From positions 372,001-436,000 of the forward strand of contig CAWAFL010000014.1 in NCBI GenBank assembly GCA_963781305.1: a stretch of 64,000 bases of DNA. Reading direction: 5' to 3'. Shown one piece after another: positions 18,373 to 27,689 of the stretch (position 1 is its first letter; each line of letters opens with the position of its first letter). A program made the position numbers and the translations under genes. Source of the stretch: DASXMT01 sp963781305. GTDB lineage: Bacteria > Actinomycetota > Acidimicrobiia > Acidimicrobiales > RAAP-2. Below the pieces are notes generated by a model. The model saw only the letters and a list, made by a program, of their open reading frames with translations. It made no database searches and had not been told where the DNA came from.

Positions 18373-19134
18373 GTGAGTGCGCGGAGGAGCTGGGACGCAG
18401 CCAGCTACGACCGAGTAGGCGGACCGATGACGGCGATGGCCGCGGCCGTTCTCGAACGCCTGCCCCTCACCGGATACGAGACGGTGCTCGACGCGGGTTG
18501 CGGTACCGGCAGGGTGGCTGAGCTGCTCCTTGAGCGGTTGCCGGAGGGCCGGGTGATCGCCATCGACGCCGACCCCGACATGGTGCAGCGAGCCCGACAA
18601 AACCTTGGCGAGCGAGCCGAAGTTCGCGCTGGAGACCTCCTGCACCTCCAACTCGATCAGCCGGTCGATGCCATATTCTCCACAGCCACCTTTCACTGGG
18701 TGCTCGATCACGGGCAGCTCTTTGCGTCCTTGTACGGAGCCCTCCGCCCCGGCGGCCGGCTCGTGGCCCAGTGTGGAGGTCGCGGCAACATCGCTGATCT
18801 TCGCCGCATCGCCGATGACGTCGCCGCTCGGCCCCCCTTCGCGCCGTGGTTCCAGGGCTGGAGCCCGCCGTGGTACTACGCAGGACCCGAGGAGACGGCA
18901 AGACGGCTGGAGTCCGCTGGCTTTGCCGAGGTGCACGCCTGGCTCGAAGCGTGGCCGGTAGTGCCGGCCGACCCCGCCGAGTACCTCGCCACGGTACCCC
19001 TCGGTCCCCAGGTACAGCACCTCCCCGAGAACCTTCGGGAGAACTACCTCGGTGCTGTGCTCGAGGGCCTCCCCGAGCCGATCACCGTGGGCTACGTGCG
19101 GCTCAACCTCGAGGCGCGACGGCCTGAACTTTGA
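18373..19134 (+). CDS. Trans-aconitate methyltransferase-like protein
   Basis: 253 residues. N-terminal WDAASYDRVGGPM, SAM motif VLDAGCGTGR (38-47), acidic VIAIDADPDM and FSTATFHWVLDH match Tam-like enzymes, which methylate trans-aconitate or related carboxylates. The GTG start lies just after an AT-containing stretch (GTAAAATCG) without a clear ribosome site, so it may be leaderless. The substrate is inferred from family only. Confidence 0.82.
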   Translation: MSARRSWDAASYDRVGGPMTAMAAAVLERLPLTGYETVLDAGCGTGRVAELLLERLPEGRVIAIDADPDMVQRARQNLGERAEVRAGDLLHLQLDQPVDAIFSTATFHWVLDHGQLFASLYGALRPGGRLVAQCGGRGNIADLRRIADDVAARPPFAPWFQGWSPPWYYAGPEETARRLESAGFAEVHAWLEAWPVVPADPAEYLATVPLGPQVQHLPENLRENYLGAVLEGLPEPITVGYVRLNLEARRPEL

Positions 19135-19203
19135 TCGTCGCCAATCACCTCCGGCGTCGACCGACGCTCCCGGACGGAGCTTGAAGCGTACGGGAGTTCT
19201 CGG

Positions 19204-19734
19204 TCACCCCATCGTCTTGGCGCCGTCGAGGGACTCCCGGATGATGTCGGCGTGGCCCGCGTGCTGTGCCGTCTCGGCAATGACGTGCAGGATCACCCGT
19301 CGTGCGGACCACCGCGCCCCGCTCTCGAACCACGGAGCCTCGGGGAGGGGATGAGAAGCGTCAAGCGATGGCAGCGTCGAGACAAGAGCGTCGGTACGGC
19401 AGGCGACCTTCTCGTAGGCATCGAGCAACGAGGCCAGCGACTCGCCCCCCACCATGCGGAAACCAGCCGCGTGCGACTCCATGGCTGCGTGGTCCGCCGG
19501 CCCCTTCGCCTCAGGTCCTCGCTCGATGAAATCGGTCCAGCCTTCCTCCATGAGGGTCACGTGCTTGATGAGCCCTCCCAGGCACAGTGCGCTGGCTGTT
19601 GTACGCAGCGACGCCTGTCCGTCGGAGAGGTCTCGGACCGTGTGTCTGAGGAACGACCGGTGCGTGGCCAGGGTCTCGAGCAGATCGGTGCGCTCAATGC
19701 TCTGCTGTTCCGGCTCGGTTGTCATGGTTGTCAT
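19204..19734 (-). CDS. DinB family protein
   Basis: 176 residues. A four-helix DinB/YfiT-type metal-binding fold is indicated by ALCLGGLIKHVTLMEEGW and the C-terminal ILHVIAETAQHAGHADIIRE, which carry the His residues that bind the metal. Actinobacterial relatives include mycothiol-dependent transferases; the activity here is unproven. The ATG at 19734 gives a normal length, although earlier in-frame codons exist. It is divergent from a phosphotransferase gene. Confidence 0.85.
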   Translation of the reverse strand: MTTMTTEPEQQSIERTDLLETLATHRSFLRHTVRDLSDGQASLRTTASALCLGGLIKHVTLMEEGWTDFIERGPEAKGPADHAAMESHAAGFRMVGGESLASLLDAYEKVACRTDALVSTLPSLDASHPLPEAPWFESGARWSARRVILHVIAETAQHAGHADIIRESLDGAKTMG

Positions 19735-19884
19735 GACCACAGCTTGGGCCACAGAAGTGGTCACCATCTGGCCACTTTGACGCCAAAGATCGCCAGCGGC
19801 CCCGCCATCCCCTGATCCCAAGCCGAGTGCACGGGCACATCTCGAAGGCGGTCCCGCCAGGGACCACCGCCTATCCTTCCTTCC

Positions 19885-20574
19885 GTGGACGCTCCGGGAG
19901 AGTTGCTCGCTTCAGGTCGGGATGCAGACATCTTCGAGTTCGGCCCAGGAAAAGTCCTGAGGCGGTCGCGCAATGACCGATCGATGCTGGCCGAGGCAAA
20001 GACGATGGACTTCGTTCGGTCCCATGGTTACCCGGCACCCGAAGTGTTCGAGATAAGCGACGACGGTTGCGATCTGGTGATGGAGCGGATCGATGGACCG
20101 ACCATGGTCGATGCGGGTGCTGCGCGTCCGTGGAGCCTGCGTCGATTTGGACGTCAGTTGGCAGAGCTCCATCAATCGCTCCATCGCCTTCCCGCTCCCG
20201 AATGGGTGGGGACGGCGCCGTGCGGACGTGGCGATCGGTTGCTCCACATGGACCTCCATCCGCTCAATGTCCTCGTTGCTCGCAGCGGGCCGGTCGTCAT
20301 CGACTGGACCAATGCAGCCGCAGGCGACCCACTGGTCGACGTGGCTGTGACCCGGGTGCTGATTGCGTCGGGGGAGGTGCCCGCGGGCAGAGCGAAGGCC
20401 GCCCTCTTGCATGTCGGTCGGAAACTGCTCCTCGACGCATTCCTCAAGCCATTCGCCGGTGCACCTCTCGACGCGCACCTGGCTGATGTCGTCGACTGGA
20501 AATGCACGGACGCCAACATGAGCAGCAGAGAGATCGAGCGAATGCGCTCGATGGTCACCGACGCCAGGGAGTGA
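19885..20574 (+). CDS. APH/choline-kinase-like phosphotransferase
   Basis: 229 residues. The kinase-like core has HMDLHPLNVL (catalytic Asp123, Asn128) and VVIDWTNAAAGDPLVDVA (metal-binding Asp140). At 229 residues it is shorter than classical aminoglycoside kinases of about 260-300. A Lys equivalent may lie in GPGKVLRRSR. It phosphorylates a small hydroxylated compound; antibiotic resistance is not implied. The start is GTG. Confidence 0.82.
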   Translation: MDAPGELLASGRDADIFEFGPGKVLRRSRNDRSMLAEAKTMDFVRSHGYPAPEVFEISDDGCDLVMERIDGPTMVDAGAARPWSLRRFGRQLAELHQSLHRLPAPEWVGTAPCGRGDRLLHMDLHPLNVLVARSGPVVIDWTNAAAGDPLVDVAVTRVLIASGEVPAGRAKAALLHVGRKLLLDAFLKPFAGAPLDAHLADVVDWKCTDANMSSREIERMRSMVTDARE

Positions 20575-20583
20575 GGAGTCCGA

Positions 20584-21438
20584 TCAGGTTCGGGGAACCA
20601 ATGCAAGCTGTCGGGACTGGGCAACGAGTCGGCCGGTGCCATCCCAGATCTCCCCGTCCTCCTCCAGGAATCCTCCGCTCACGAAGTGCGTGGCGAACCG
20701 GCAGCGGAGCCAGCCCGACTCTGGTCGATAGCGCACATGGGTGGTCAGCTCGATGGTCGGCGTCCAGGCCACGGGCAGGTTGGCGTTGAACACCGTCAGC
20801 GGAAACGCATCAGCAGCGCACAGTAGAGCGATCGTATCGACGGGTTCTCCATGGCGAAGGCGGAACCAACCCCGCATCCGGGCATGGCCTGATGGGTTGC
20901 CGCGGAGGAACGTGGCATCGTCCGGGTGCAGGCGGAGCTCTATTCTCCCGACGAATGGCGGCGGGAACGTATCGCTGGCATCCACAGGGATGCACTGCTC
21001 GGGCGGGGGCATGGGCGGGGGTTCCAGATCGACGAGCTGTGGTCCGACGTTGGCAGTCAGCTGGCCGAAGGTGCCGAGCACCCTCAGCAGAGGACGGTCC
21101 TCGGCCACGAGCGTCGCCGTGGCCGTCCCGAACGCACGACCCTGCTTGTCGATGTCGACCGACACGGAGACGGGCCCCGGCTTGCCCGGTGCCAGGTAGT
21201 GGGCGGTCACGGTCACCGGGTCTGGTCGATCGAGCGCGGCGCTCATGGCCCGGGCGGTCAGGGCGAGGAGATATCCCCCATTGGCGTTGCCGGCGACGTC
21301 CCACCCCTCGGCAATGGCTCCCGACCACCGACTGTTCGTCCCCACGCTATGACTGTCGGCTCGAGCGGGATCCAACGGCTCGACGGCCGTCGCCTTCGAG
21401 AACGTAGTGCCCGGGTGCGCGGGGACCTCAGCGGTCAT
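20584..21438 (-). CDS. TesB-like acyl-CoA thioesterase
   Basis: 284 residues. A double hot-dog fold is indicated by WDVAGNANGGYLLALTARAM, the substrate-facing strand VTVTAHYLAPGKPGPV, and a second half with WTPTIELTTHVRYRPESGWLRCRF and FLEEDGEIWDGTGRLVAQSRQ. This matches thioesterase-like (TesB/PaaI-related) actinobacterial proteins that hydrolyse acyl-CoA. The ATG at 21438 is used. It lies in a minus-strand run with VOC and acyl-CoA synthetase genes. Confidence 0.85.
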   Translation of the reverse strand: MTAEVPAHPGTTFSKATAVEPLDPARADSHSVGTNSRWSGAIAEGWDVAGNANGGYLLALTARAMSAALDRPDPVTVTAHYLAPGKPGPVSVSVDIDKQGRAFGTATATLVAEDRPLLRVLGTFGQLTANVGPQLVDLEPPPMPPPEQCIPVDASDTFPPPFVGRIELRLHPDDATFLRGNPSGHARMRGWFRLRHGEPVDTIALLCAADAFPLTVFNANLPVAWTPTIELTTHVRYRPESGWLRCRFATHFVSGGFLEEDGEIWDGTGRLVAQSRQLALVPRT

Positions 21439-21700
21439 CGAGTCTCGCCCATACCCCGTGGCCCGCGAACGTCGTGCCGTTCCGTCGATCCGCCGTTTTG
21501 AGCCTGTACCAACACAAGGTCGACCTCGAGAGCGAACGAAAGGGCATGTCGCTGAGTCTTCCACGACCGGCGACGACTCGGACTGAGGGGTTGAGGATTC
21601 TTCGGGGCCACGTGACCTTGGGCACGGGCCATGACAGGACGTCCCGAGGAACGCCACCGGGGGCCGACCAGGCTCAACCTGTCGGTCAGAGCGACGAATC

Positions 21701-22102
21701 TCAATTGTCAACAGGGCAGAGCACGAGGAGGTACCGGTCAGGATCACGAAATACGACTGCGTTGACCTGGGCCCAGTAGGGGTTCTCGTGACGAAGGGTG
21801 GGCACGCCGGCGTCAACCAGGCGCGCTGCAGCGGCGTGGAGTTGTTCCACCGAGAGATACAGGACGAGGAGGTCCTCGTCAGTCGGCGCTCCCACCGCCG
21901 ATCCTCCGTCCTGGCTGGTGAACTCGATGTGCCAGTCGGCACCTTCGATGCCGACGAAGGCGCCGCTGTAGCCGGCGTGGTCGTCGAACCCGCCGAGGTG
22001 CTGGAGCCCGAGAAGCTCGACGTAGAAATGCAGGCTATTGCCGATGTCTTCCACGGGACGGGCGATCCGCATCGCCCGTGGGGAGATTCGCAGATCGGAC
22101 AC
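21701..22102 (-). CDS. VOC (glyoxalase/bleomycin-resistance fold) protein
   Basis: 133 residues. Paired beta-alpha-beta-beta-beta modules: MRIARPVEDIGNSLHFYVELLGL, WHIEFTS, LVLYLSVEQLHAAAARLVDAGV and a final VVFRDPDRYLLVLCP. VOC proteins are metal-dependent lyases, dioxygenases or binding proteins; the role is unassigned. The GTG at 22102 has GGAG seven bases upstream and gives the family start. Confidence 0.85.
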   Translation of the reverse strand: MSDLRISPRAMRIARPVEDIGNSLHFYVELLGLQHLGGFDDHAGYSGAFVGIEGADWHIEFTSQDGGSAVGAPTDEDLLVLYLSVEQLHAAAARLVDAGVPTLRHENPYWAQVNAVVFRDPDRYLLVLCPVDN

Positions 22103-22199
22103 AGTGCACTCCTCCGTATCGCCCCGACATGGGCCGACTCGCTCCTCACTGTCCCCGTGCTCACAGGCCCATCGGGCCAACTGCCGGGGATCGTGGGCT

Positions 22200-23735
22200 T
22201 TAGTTGATCTGGCGTTCCCTGTCGGCCCAATAGGGCTCCCGCAGCTTGAACTTCTGCAGTTTGCCCGTGGTCGTTCGGAACAGCTCTGGTCGGAACTCCA
22301 CTGACGTCGGCGCCTTGTAGCCGGCCAGTCGTCCCTTGCAGTACTTGATCAGTTCCTCCTGATCGGCCGTTGCGCCCGGAGCAAGGACCACCAGCGCCTT
22401 GACCGTCTCACCCCACTTCTCGTCGGGCACGCCGATGACCGCGACCTCGGCCACATCGGGATGACCGAACAGGGTGTCCTCGACTTCGATCGAAGAGACG
22501 TTCTCCCCCCCGGTGATGATGACGTCCTTTCTCCGGTCGCTGATCGTGAGGTAGCCGTCCTGGTCGATCGTGCCGCCATCGCCGGTATGGAACCAGCCGC
22601 CATCGAGCGTCCGCGAGGTCTCCTCCGGGTTCTCCCAGTAGCTCTCCATCACGACGTTGGAGCGGGCCAGGACCTCTCCGTCCGGGGAGATGTCCATGGT
22701 GGTGCTCAGCGCCGGGGCGCCGGCTCGCATGAGGTTCGCTGCTCGTTGCTCGGCGTCGAGGTCGTCCCACTCGGAGCGGGACCGGTTGATGGTCAGCAGT
22801 GGCGAGGTCTCGGTGAGCCCGTATATCTGGATGAACTCCCATCCCAGCTCGGCCTCGACCCGGGCGATCGTCTTCGAGGGCGGCGGCGCTCCGGCGACGA
22901 TGATCCGGACCCGACCCCGACCGGGGATCTCACCATCCCAGTCCTGGCCGGCAGCGAGCACCGCGTTGACGACGGTCGGAGAGGCGCACATGACCGTCAC
23001 CCCGTGCTCGGCGACCCTGCGGAGGATCTCGGCCCCGTCCACCTTGCGCAGGACGATGTGCTTGGCGCCCACCCCGGTCATGGCGAAGGGCATCCCCCAC
23101 CCATTGGCATGGAACATCGGGAGCGTGTGCAGATAGACGTCGAGATCGGAGGCACCCACGTGCAACGCGAACGTGGTCGCGTTGACCCAGATGTTTCGGT
23201 GGGTGATCTGTACCCCCTTTGGGCGTGCGGTCGTTCCACTGGTGTAGTTGATCGTGGCCGTGGCGTTCTCGTCCGGGCTCCACGGCTCCGGCTCGACGCC
23301 GAAGCGGTACATCTCGGAATCACCGGCGGCACCGAGCGTGATCGTGCGAGTGCACGGCACGCCCGACAGCGGCCCCTCGAGCTCGGGATCCATCAGCAGG
23401 AGGCCGGCCCCCGAGTGCTCCACGATGTAGGCGACTTCCTCCGGCGAGAGACGGAAGTTGATCGGCACCAACACCCTTCCGTACCCGGTGACCCCGAAGA
23501 ACGAGGTCAGGAGCCTTGCGCTGTTGTGGGAGACGATGGCGACACGGTCCCGATGACCGACGCCCAGTGCATCGAGACCTGCCGCCTGGGCGCTGGCCAA
23601 CTCGCCGATGCGGGCATACGTCAATCCCTGCAATGGCTCGGCCGGCTGATCCGGCTCATCCACGAATCCAGTGCGCTGGCCGTACACGGTCACGGCACGG
23701 TCGAGGAAGTCCCGTGCACCGAAAGGTACGAACAC
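22200..23735 (-). CDS. Fatty-acyl-CoA synthetase (AMP-binding)
   Basis: 511 residues. ATP-binding loop YTSGTTARPKG, IYGLTETSPLL, the hinge region DGGWFHTGDGGTIDQDGYLTISDRRKD, and a C-terminal catalytic Lys in TTTGKLQKFKLRE define an acyl-adenylate/acyl-CoA ligase. It activates a medium- or long-chain carboxylic acid with ATP and CoA. The GTG start follows a strong AAGGAGG. The neighbouring thioesterase suggests a shared acyl-CoA role. Confidence 0.9.
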   Translation of the reverse strand: MFVPFGARDFLDRAVTVYGQRTGFVDEPDQPAEPLQGLTYARIGELASAQAAGLDALGVGHRDRVAIVSHNSARLLTSFFGVTGYGRVLVPINFRLSPEEVAYIVEHSGAGLLLMDPELEGPLSGVPCTRTITLGAAGDSEMYRFGVEPEPWSPDENATATINYTSGTTARPKGVQITHRNIWVNATTFALHVGASDLDVYLHTLPMFHANGWGMPFAMTGVGAKHIVLRKVDGAEILRRVAEHGVTVMCASPTVVNAVLAAGQDWDGEIPGRGRVRIIVAGAPPPSKTIARVEAELGWEFIQIYGLTETSPLLTINRSRSEWDDLDAEQRAANLMRAGAPALSTTMDISPDGEVLARSNVVMESYWENPEETSRTLDGGWFHTGDGGTIDQDGYLTISDRRKDVIITGGENVSSIEVEDTLFGHPDVAEVAVIGVPDEKWGETVKALVVLAPGATADQEELIKYCKGRLAGYKAPTSVEFRPELFRTTTGKLQKFKLREPYWADRERQIN

Positions 23736-23929
23736 GCTGGCCTCCTTGTCTTGGCGATACGGCTAGATGGTCATCTTGGGCAGGTTCGGACCCGTTCCGG
23801 AATCCCCATCTCGATGAGCATCACGAGCACCTGCGGATCGACCCTGAACTGCCGGTGCTCAGGCTATAGCCGCACATGCGGTGGCGACGGCCAACCCAGC
23901 CCCTGGCCACTCCGTGCTCGGGCACCTGG

Positions 23930-24934
23930 TCAACCGTCGGCCTCCGACGTGACAGTGGCGCCGCTGGTGGCCCTGACTCGCACAGCATCGTCAGGGAGCG
24001 AAGCGCCGTGGGCCGCCAGGGCGACAACGGAACCGCCAAACCCGGCCCCAGTGAGGCGGGCGCCGTAGATCCCAGGTGCGCCAACGAGGTCGTGGACCAT
24101 GGCGTCCAGGCGAGGGGTGGACACCTCGAAGTCAGTCCTCATGCTCTCGTGGCTCTCCACCATGAGCTGGCCCGCACCCTGGGCGTCGCCGGCCACCAGT
24201 GCATCAGCGAACGCTCGGACCCGGACGATCTCAGTCACCACGTGCCGTGCTCGACGGCGGGCCACGGGGTCGGCGATGGCTCCGATCTCGGGAAGGAGAC
24301 GGAGCGGCCCGACCTCTACGGCGGCGCGGCCGCACTCGGCCAACCGCTCCTCGTAGGCGGTCCCGGCCAGAGACCGCCGTTCGCCCGAATCAACGACCAG
24401 GACATCAACGTCCTCGGGAATCGGTACCGGGTCGATGCTGGTGTCGTGACAATCAATCAGCAGGGCGTGATCGGCAACCCCGGCGGCCGACACCAGCTGG
24501 TCCATGATCCCGCACGGCACGCCCACAGCCCGGTGCTCGGATCGCTGGCACAGCTGGGCCAGCTCGAGCGGTGAACCTTCGAACCCGAGGGCCAGAGCGA
24601 CGGCCAGCTCCAACGCCGCACTCGATGACAATCCGGCGCCGATCGGGAGGGTCGTCGAGACGCTCCCGACGAACCCCTGGGCAGGCTGCACGAGCTCGAC
24701 GATGGCGGCGACGTACCGACCCCACTCGGGCCCGGCGGCCAGAGGACGTTCGGCACCCAGCCGCACCTCCACCAGCCCCTCCTCGTCCTCGGACCGAAGC
24801 CGGACCAAGTCGTGAGCTCTTCTTCCGGTGACCGTGGTGCCCCGGTCGATGGCTATGGGGAGGACTAATCCTCCCTGATGGTCGGTGTGATCGCCGATCA
24901 GGTTGACCCGGCCCGGTGCAAACGCCCGAATCAA
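23930..24934 (-). CDS. galK: Galactokinase
   Basis: 334 residues. GHMP kinase motifs: GRVNLIGDHTDHQGG near the N-terminus (sugar site), LPIGAGLSSSAALE (97-110, ATP loop), and GARLTGAGFGGSVVAL near the C-terminus. It phosphorylates galactose at C1. The TTG start at 24934 overlaps the OsmC stop as TTGA and leaves only a few residues before AFAPGRVNL; typical GalK has a slightly longer N-terminus, so an earlier non-standard start is possible. No galT or galE lies nearby, so another sugar is not excluded. Confidence 0.85.
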   Translation of the reverse strand: MIRAFAPGRVNLIGDHTDHQGGLVLPIAIDRGTTVTGRRAHDLVRLRSEDEEGLVEVRLGAERPLAAGPEWGRYVAAIVELVQPAQGFVGSVSTTLPIGAGLSSSAALELAVALALGFEGSPLELAQLCQRSEHRAVGVPCGIMDQLVSAAGVADHALLIDCHDTSIDPVPIPEDVDVLVVDSGERRSLAGTAYEERLAECGRAAVEVGPLRLLPEIGAIADPVARRRARHVVTEIVRVRAFADALVAGDAQGAGQLMVESHESMRTDFEVSTPRLDAMVHDLVGAPGIYGARLTGAGFGGSVVALAAHGASLPDDAVRVRATSGATVTSEADG

Positions 24935-25434
24935 TTCGTCACATCCTCCACGGGCGCCTCGAAGATGATCGTCGGTTCGACCCGTATGTCGGTGCCCAGC
25001 GAATTGGCCACGTAGCACTCTCGATGTGCCACTTCGACGAGATGGGCAACCCGTTCGTCGCTTGGCCCTGGGGCCACCCAGATGGTGGGCGTCAGCACGA
25101 TGGACGTGAGTCGGGTCGGCGGATCGTCCTCGGCCATGGTGCCCGTGCCCTCATCCACATACCGTCGGACATCGATGCGGGCGCGGGAGGCGACGGCTAG
25201 AAAGCTCAGGAGTTGACACGACGCGGCGGCGAGGACGAGGAGCTGCTCGGGGTTCAGGAGCGCCGCATCGCCTCCGAAGGCTGCGTCCCCCGAGAGTCGC
25301 AGGCTGACCTCGGCGGGGTCCGCTTCGGCATCGTGGGTGCGGTTGAAGGCGTCGTACCCGGCAGCCGTAGAACCCGACCAGTGACAGTGCACGCTGTAGT
25401 GATGCGTTCGGTGAGCTTGGTGCCGAGGGGACAT
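24931..25434 (-). CDS. OsmC/Ohr family protein
   Basis: 167 residues. Contains LLNPEQLLVLAAASCQLLSFLAVASRA with the conserved peroxidatic Cys, and the C-terminal AHRECYVANSLGTDIRVEP with the second Cys. OsmC/Ohr enzymes reduce organic hydroperoxides using a Cys pair. The ATG at 25434 gives a normal length. Its stop overlaps the galactokinase start, an unusual operon partner. Confidence 0.87.
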   Translation of the reverse strand: MSPRHQAHRTHHYSVHCHWSGSTAAGYDAFNRTHDAEADPAEVSLRLSGDAAFGGDAALLNPEQLLVLAAASCQLLSFLAVASRARIDVRRYVDEGTGTMAEDDPPTRLTSIVLTPTIWVAPGPSDERVAHLVEVAHRECYVANSLGTDIRVEPTIIFEAPVEDVTN

Positions 25435-25524
25435 GGTCAAACGGTAGACGCTCGGCCGCTCACCCCCTCCGCCCGGGCCGGTCCGGCCATCCCGCTGGTG
25501 TCTACGTCCCATAGCCTGTGAACC

Positions 25525-26400
25525 GTGAGCCGCCTAGGACCACGAGTCGTGATCGCCACCAGTGAAGAGTCGCTCAGCCTCGACGACAGCTGGCCGCTGC
25601 TGCGGGAGGCTTTGGCCCTCGAGGGCCTGGCGTCGTCGGTCATGGTGTGGAACGACCCCACTGTGGACTGGGGTCGATTCGATCTGGTGCTGGCCTCGTT
25701 CGCCTGGGGCTACGTCGTTCACCGACGGGACTTCGTGGCCTGGGCGTACGAGGTGGAGACCCGGACGTGTCTCGTGAATTCAGCCTCCGTCCTCGATTGG
25801 GGCAGCGATAAGACGTACTTCATCGACCTTGCAGCCGAAGGGGTCCCCATCGTGCCGACCGAATGGGTCGCACCCAATGGACGGTGGCGCCCGCCCTCTG
25901 ACGACTATGTCGTCAAGCCATCGGTTGCCAGCGGTGGCATCGATGCAGCCCGCTATGTCACCCAGGACGTCGAGATCGCTGATCGGCACATCCGCCGCCT
26001 CCACGCCGAGGGTCAAACCGTGATGGTCCAGCCCTACCAGTCGAGGATCGACGCCGAGGGTGAGACGGCGCTGATCTTTCTGGGCGAGACCTACAGCCAC
26101 GCCATCCACAAGCAGGCACTCCTCCGAGCAGATGTAGGCGTGACCGAACGGCTCTGGGAGCAGCAGGTCATTGCAGCGGCCGAACCCCGACCTGATCAGC
26201 GAGTCCTGGCCGAGAACGCGATGGAAGCGGTAGCTCGTCGTGTCGGGCCCACTACTTACGCCCGGGTTGATGTCGTCGACGGCTCTGAGGAAAACCCCCT
26301 CGTCCTCGAGGTAGAGGTGGTCGAACCCTCTCTGTTCCTGACCCACTGTCCGAACGCAGCTCCACGTATCGCCTCCAGGCTCCGCCACCTGTGCGACTGA
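25525..26400 (+). CDS. ATP-grasp domain protein (RimK/glutathione synthetase-like)
   Basis: 291 residues. N-terminal Rossmann-like part (VVIATSEESLSLDDSW), then YVVKPSVASGGIDAARYV, the ATP-grasp lysine and flexible loop, and YARVDVVDGSEENPLVLEVEVVEPSLF, the Mg-binding Glu cluster. It ligates a carboxylate to an amine or thiol; the substrates are unknown. TAGCCT (25512-25517) ends seven bases before the GTG, so the transcript may be leaderless. Confidence 0.82.
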   Translation: MSRLGPRVVIATSEESLSLDDSWPLLREALALEGLASSVMVWNDPTVDWGRFDLVLASFAWGYVVHRRDFVAWAYEVETRTCLVNSASVLDWGSDKTYFIDLAAEGVPIVPTEWVAPNGRWRPPSDDYVVKPSVASGGIDAARYVTQDVEIADRHIRRLHAEGQTVMVQPYQSRIDAEGETALIFLGETYSHAIHKQALLRADVGVTERLWEQQVIAAAEPRPDQRVLAENAMEAVARRVGPTTYARVDVVDGSEENPLVLEVEVVEPSLFLTHCPNAAPRIASRLRHLCD

Positions 26401-26458
26401 CTCACCATGCTCCCCGCCGAAGCCCCTCCGGGATCCGTGGGCCTACCATCGACGTTCC

Positions 26459-27208
26459 ATGATCACGGCTGGAGTGGACTTATCGTCGCAGGTGCTGGGC
26501 ACTGCCTCTTGTGCCATCGACTGGTCCGGTCACCGGGGAACGGTGATCAGCCTGTGTCTGGGCGTAGCCGACAGGGACATCGTCGACCTCCTCGGTGGGG
26601 CCGACAAGCTGGGCATCGACGTTCCCCTGGGATGGCCGATCGCCTTTGCCGAAGCAATTGCACAGCACTCACAGACCGGTCGGTGGCCGAGTGACTATTC
26701 GCACACCGACACCACGGCGCTCCGATTGCGCCGCACCGACTTATGGGCATGGAAGCAGTTGGGATTCCCACCGCCGCTCTCCGTTTCCACCGATCGCATC
26801 GCGTTGCCGGCGATGCGAGCCGCCTCCCTGCTGTCCGGCTTGCCCGATCCGATTCCCCTCGATGGCTCCGGAGTCATCACCGAGGCATACCCGGCTGCTG
26901 CGCTGCGCCGGTGGAGTCACCCTTCACGCGGCTACAAGGGCAAGGACAACGTGGAGGCTCGACGAAGCCTGGTGCGGGGGTTCCTGGTCGAGACGGAGGC
27001 GTGGCTGTGCATGAGCGGCGAACAGGTGGACCGGTGTCTGTCCAGTGACGACGCATTTGACGCTCTCATCGCCGCGCTGGTGGCCCGGGCAGCCACGCTG
27101 GCCATGGTGGAGCCGATCCCGGACGAGGACCGGGTGGCAGCCACCCGTGAGGGGTGGATCGCCATCCCCGTCACCGGATCGCTGCCGAAGTTGGCAGGGG
27201 GCTCGTAG
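26459..27208 (+). CDS. DUF429 domain protein
   Basis: 249 residues. ITAGVDLSSQ opens the RNase H-like fold of DUF429; LGIDVPLGWPIAF, TEAYPAAALRRW and SSDDAFDALIAALVAR supply its conserved acidic and aromatic positions. DUF429 proteins are predicted nucleases without proven substrates. TACCAT ends ten bases before the ATG and no ribosome site is visible, consistent with a leaderless transcript. Confidence 0.85.
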   Translation: MITAGVDLSSQVLGTASCAIDWSGHRGTVISLCLGVADRDIVDLLGGADKLGIDVPLGWPIAFAEAIAQHSQTGRWPSDYSHTDTTALRLRRTDLWAWKQLGFPPPLSVSTDRIALPAMRAASLLSGLPDPIPLDGSGVITEAYPAAALRRWSHPSRGYKGKDNVEARRSLVRGFLVETEAWLCMSGEQVDRCLSSDDAFDALIAALVARAATLAMVEPIPDEDRVAATREGWIAIPVTGSLPKLAGGS

Positions 27209-27241
27209 TCGCCGGTCCACCTGGGTGTGGGACGGCCCGAC

Positions 27242-27613
27242 CTAGTCCAATACGTTGGCCACAAGTTCGGGTGGGCGAGCGATGACTGCCGTGTCCCCGC
27301 GGAGCACCACGGGGCGCTGCATCAACTCGGGGTGGGACACCAAGACGTCGATCACTCCTGCCACGGTGGTCAGTGACCCCTCGTCCAGGCTGAGCTCCCG
27401 AAATAACGGATCATCGGTCCGTACCAGCTCGATGGGTGGGCCCGGGAGCCGGGCCAGAATGCCTTCAAGGGTGGAGCGATCCGGCGGCGTCTTCAGGTAT
27501 TCGATCACGGTGAAGGGCTCGCCCTGCTCCTCGATCAGGGCGAGGGCTTGGCGCGACTTTGAGCACTTCGCGTTATAGAAGATGGTGATCGGCTCGCGAT
27601 CAGCGTCGGTCAT
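27242..27613 (-). CDS. ArsC-family thioredoxin-fold protein
   Basis: 123 residues. ITIFYNAKCSKSRQALALIEE carries the catalytic Cys17, and VIEYLKTPPDRSTL and QRPVVLRGDTAVIARPPE match glutaredoxin-dependent arsenate reductases (ArsC) and YffB/Spx-like relatives. It may reduce arsenate or act as a redox adaptor. No ars operon genes are adjacent, so arsenic specificity is unproven. Confidence 0.85.
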   Translation of the reverse strand: MTDADREPITIFYNAKCSKSRQALALIEEQGEPFTVIEYLKTPPDRSTLEGILARLPGPPIELVRTDDPLFRELSLDEGSLTTVAGVIDVLVSHPELMQRPVVLRGDTAVIARPPELVANVLD

Positions 27614-27689
27614 GGCTGGAGGCTAGTCACGGATCGACGGGCGCTTCTTCGGGCCCAGCCGCCACGCCCACTTGCCGGGCGCCGGGCGG

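Noticed and set aside
19885..20574. Aminoglycoside resistance kinase
   Set aside because: Kinase motifs fit, but length and context do not point to an antibiotic substrate.
27242..27613. Arsenic resistance locus
   Set aside because: The ArsC-like protein is alone; no arsR or arsB-type neighbour.
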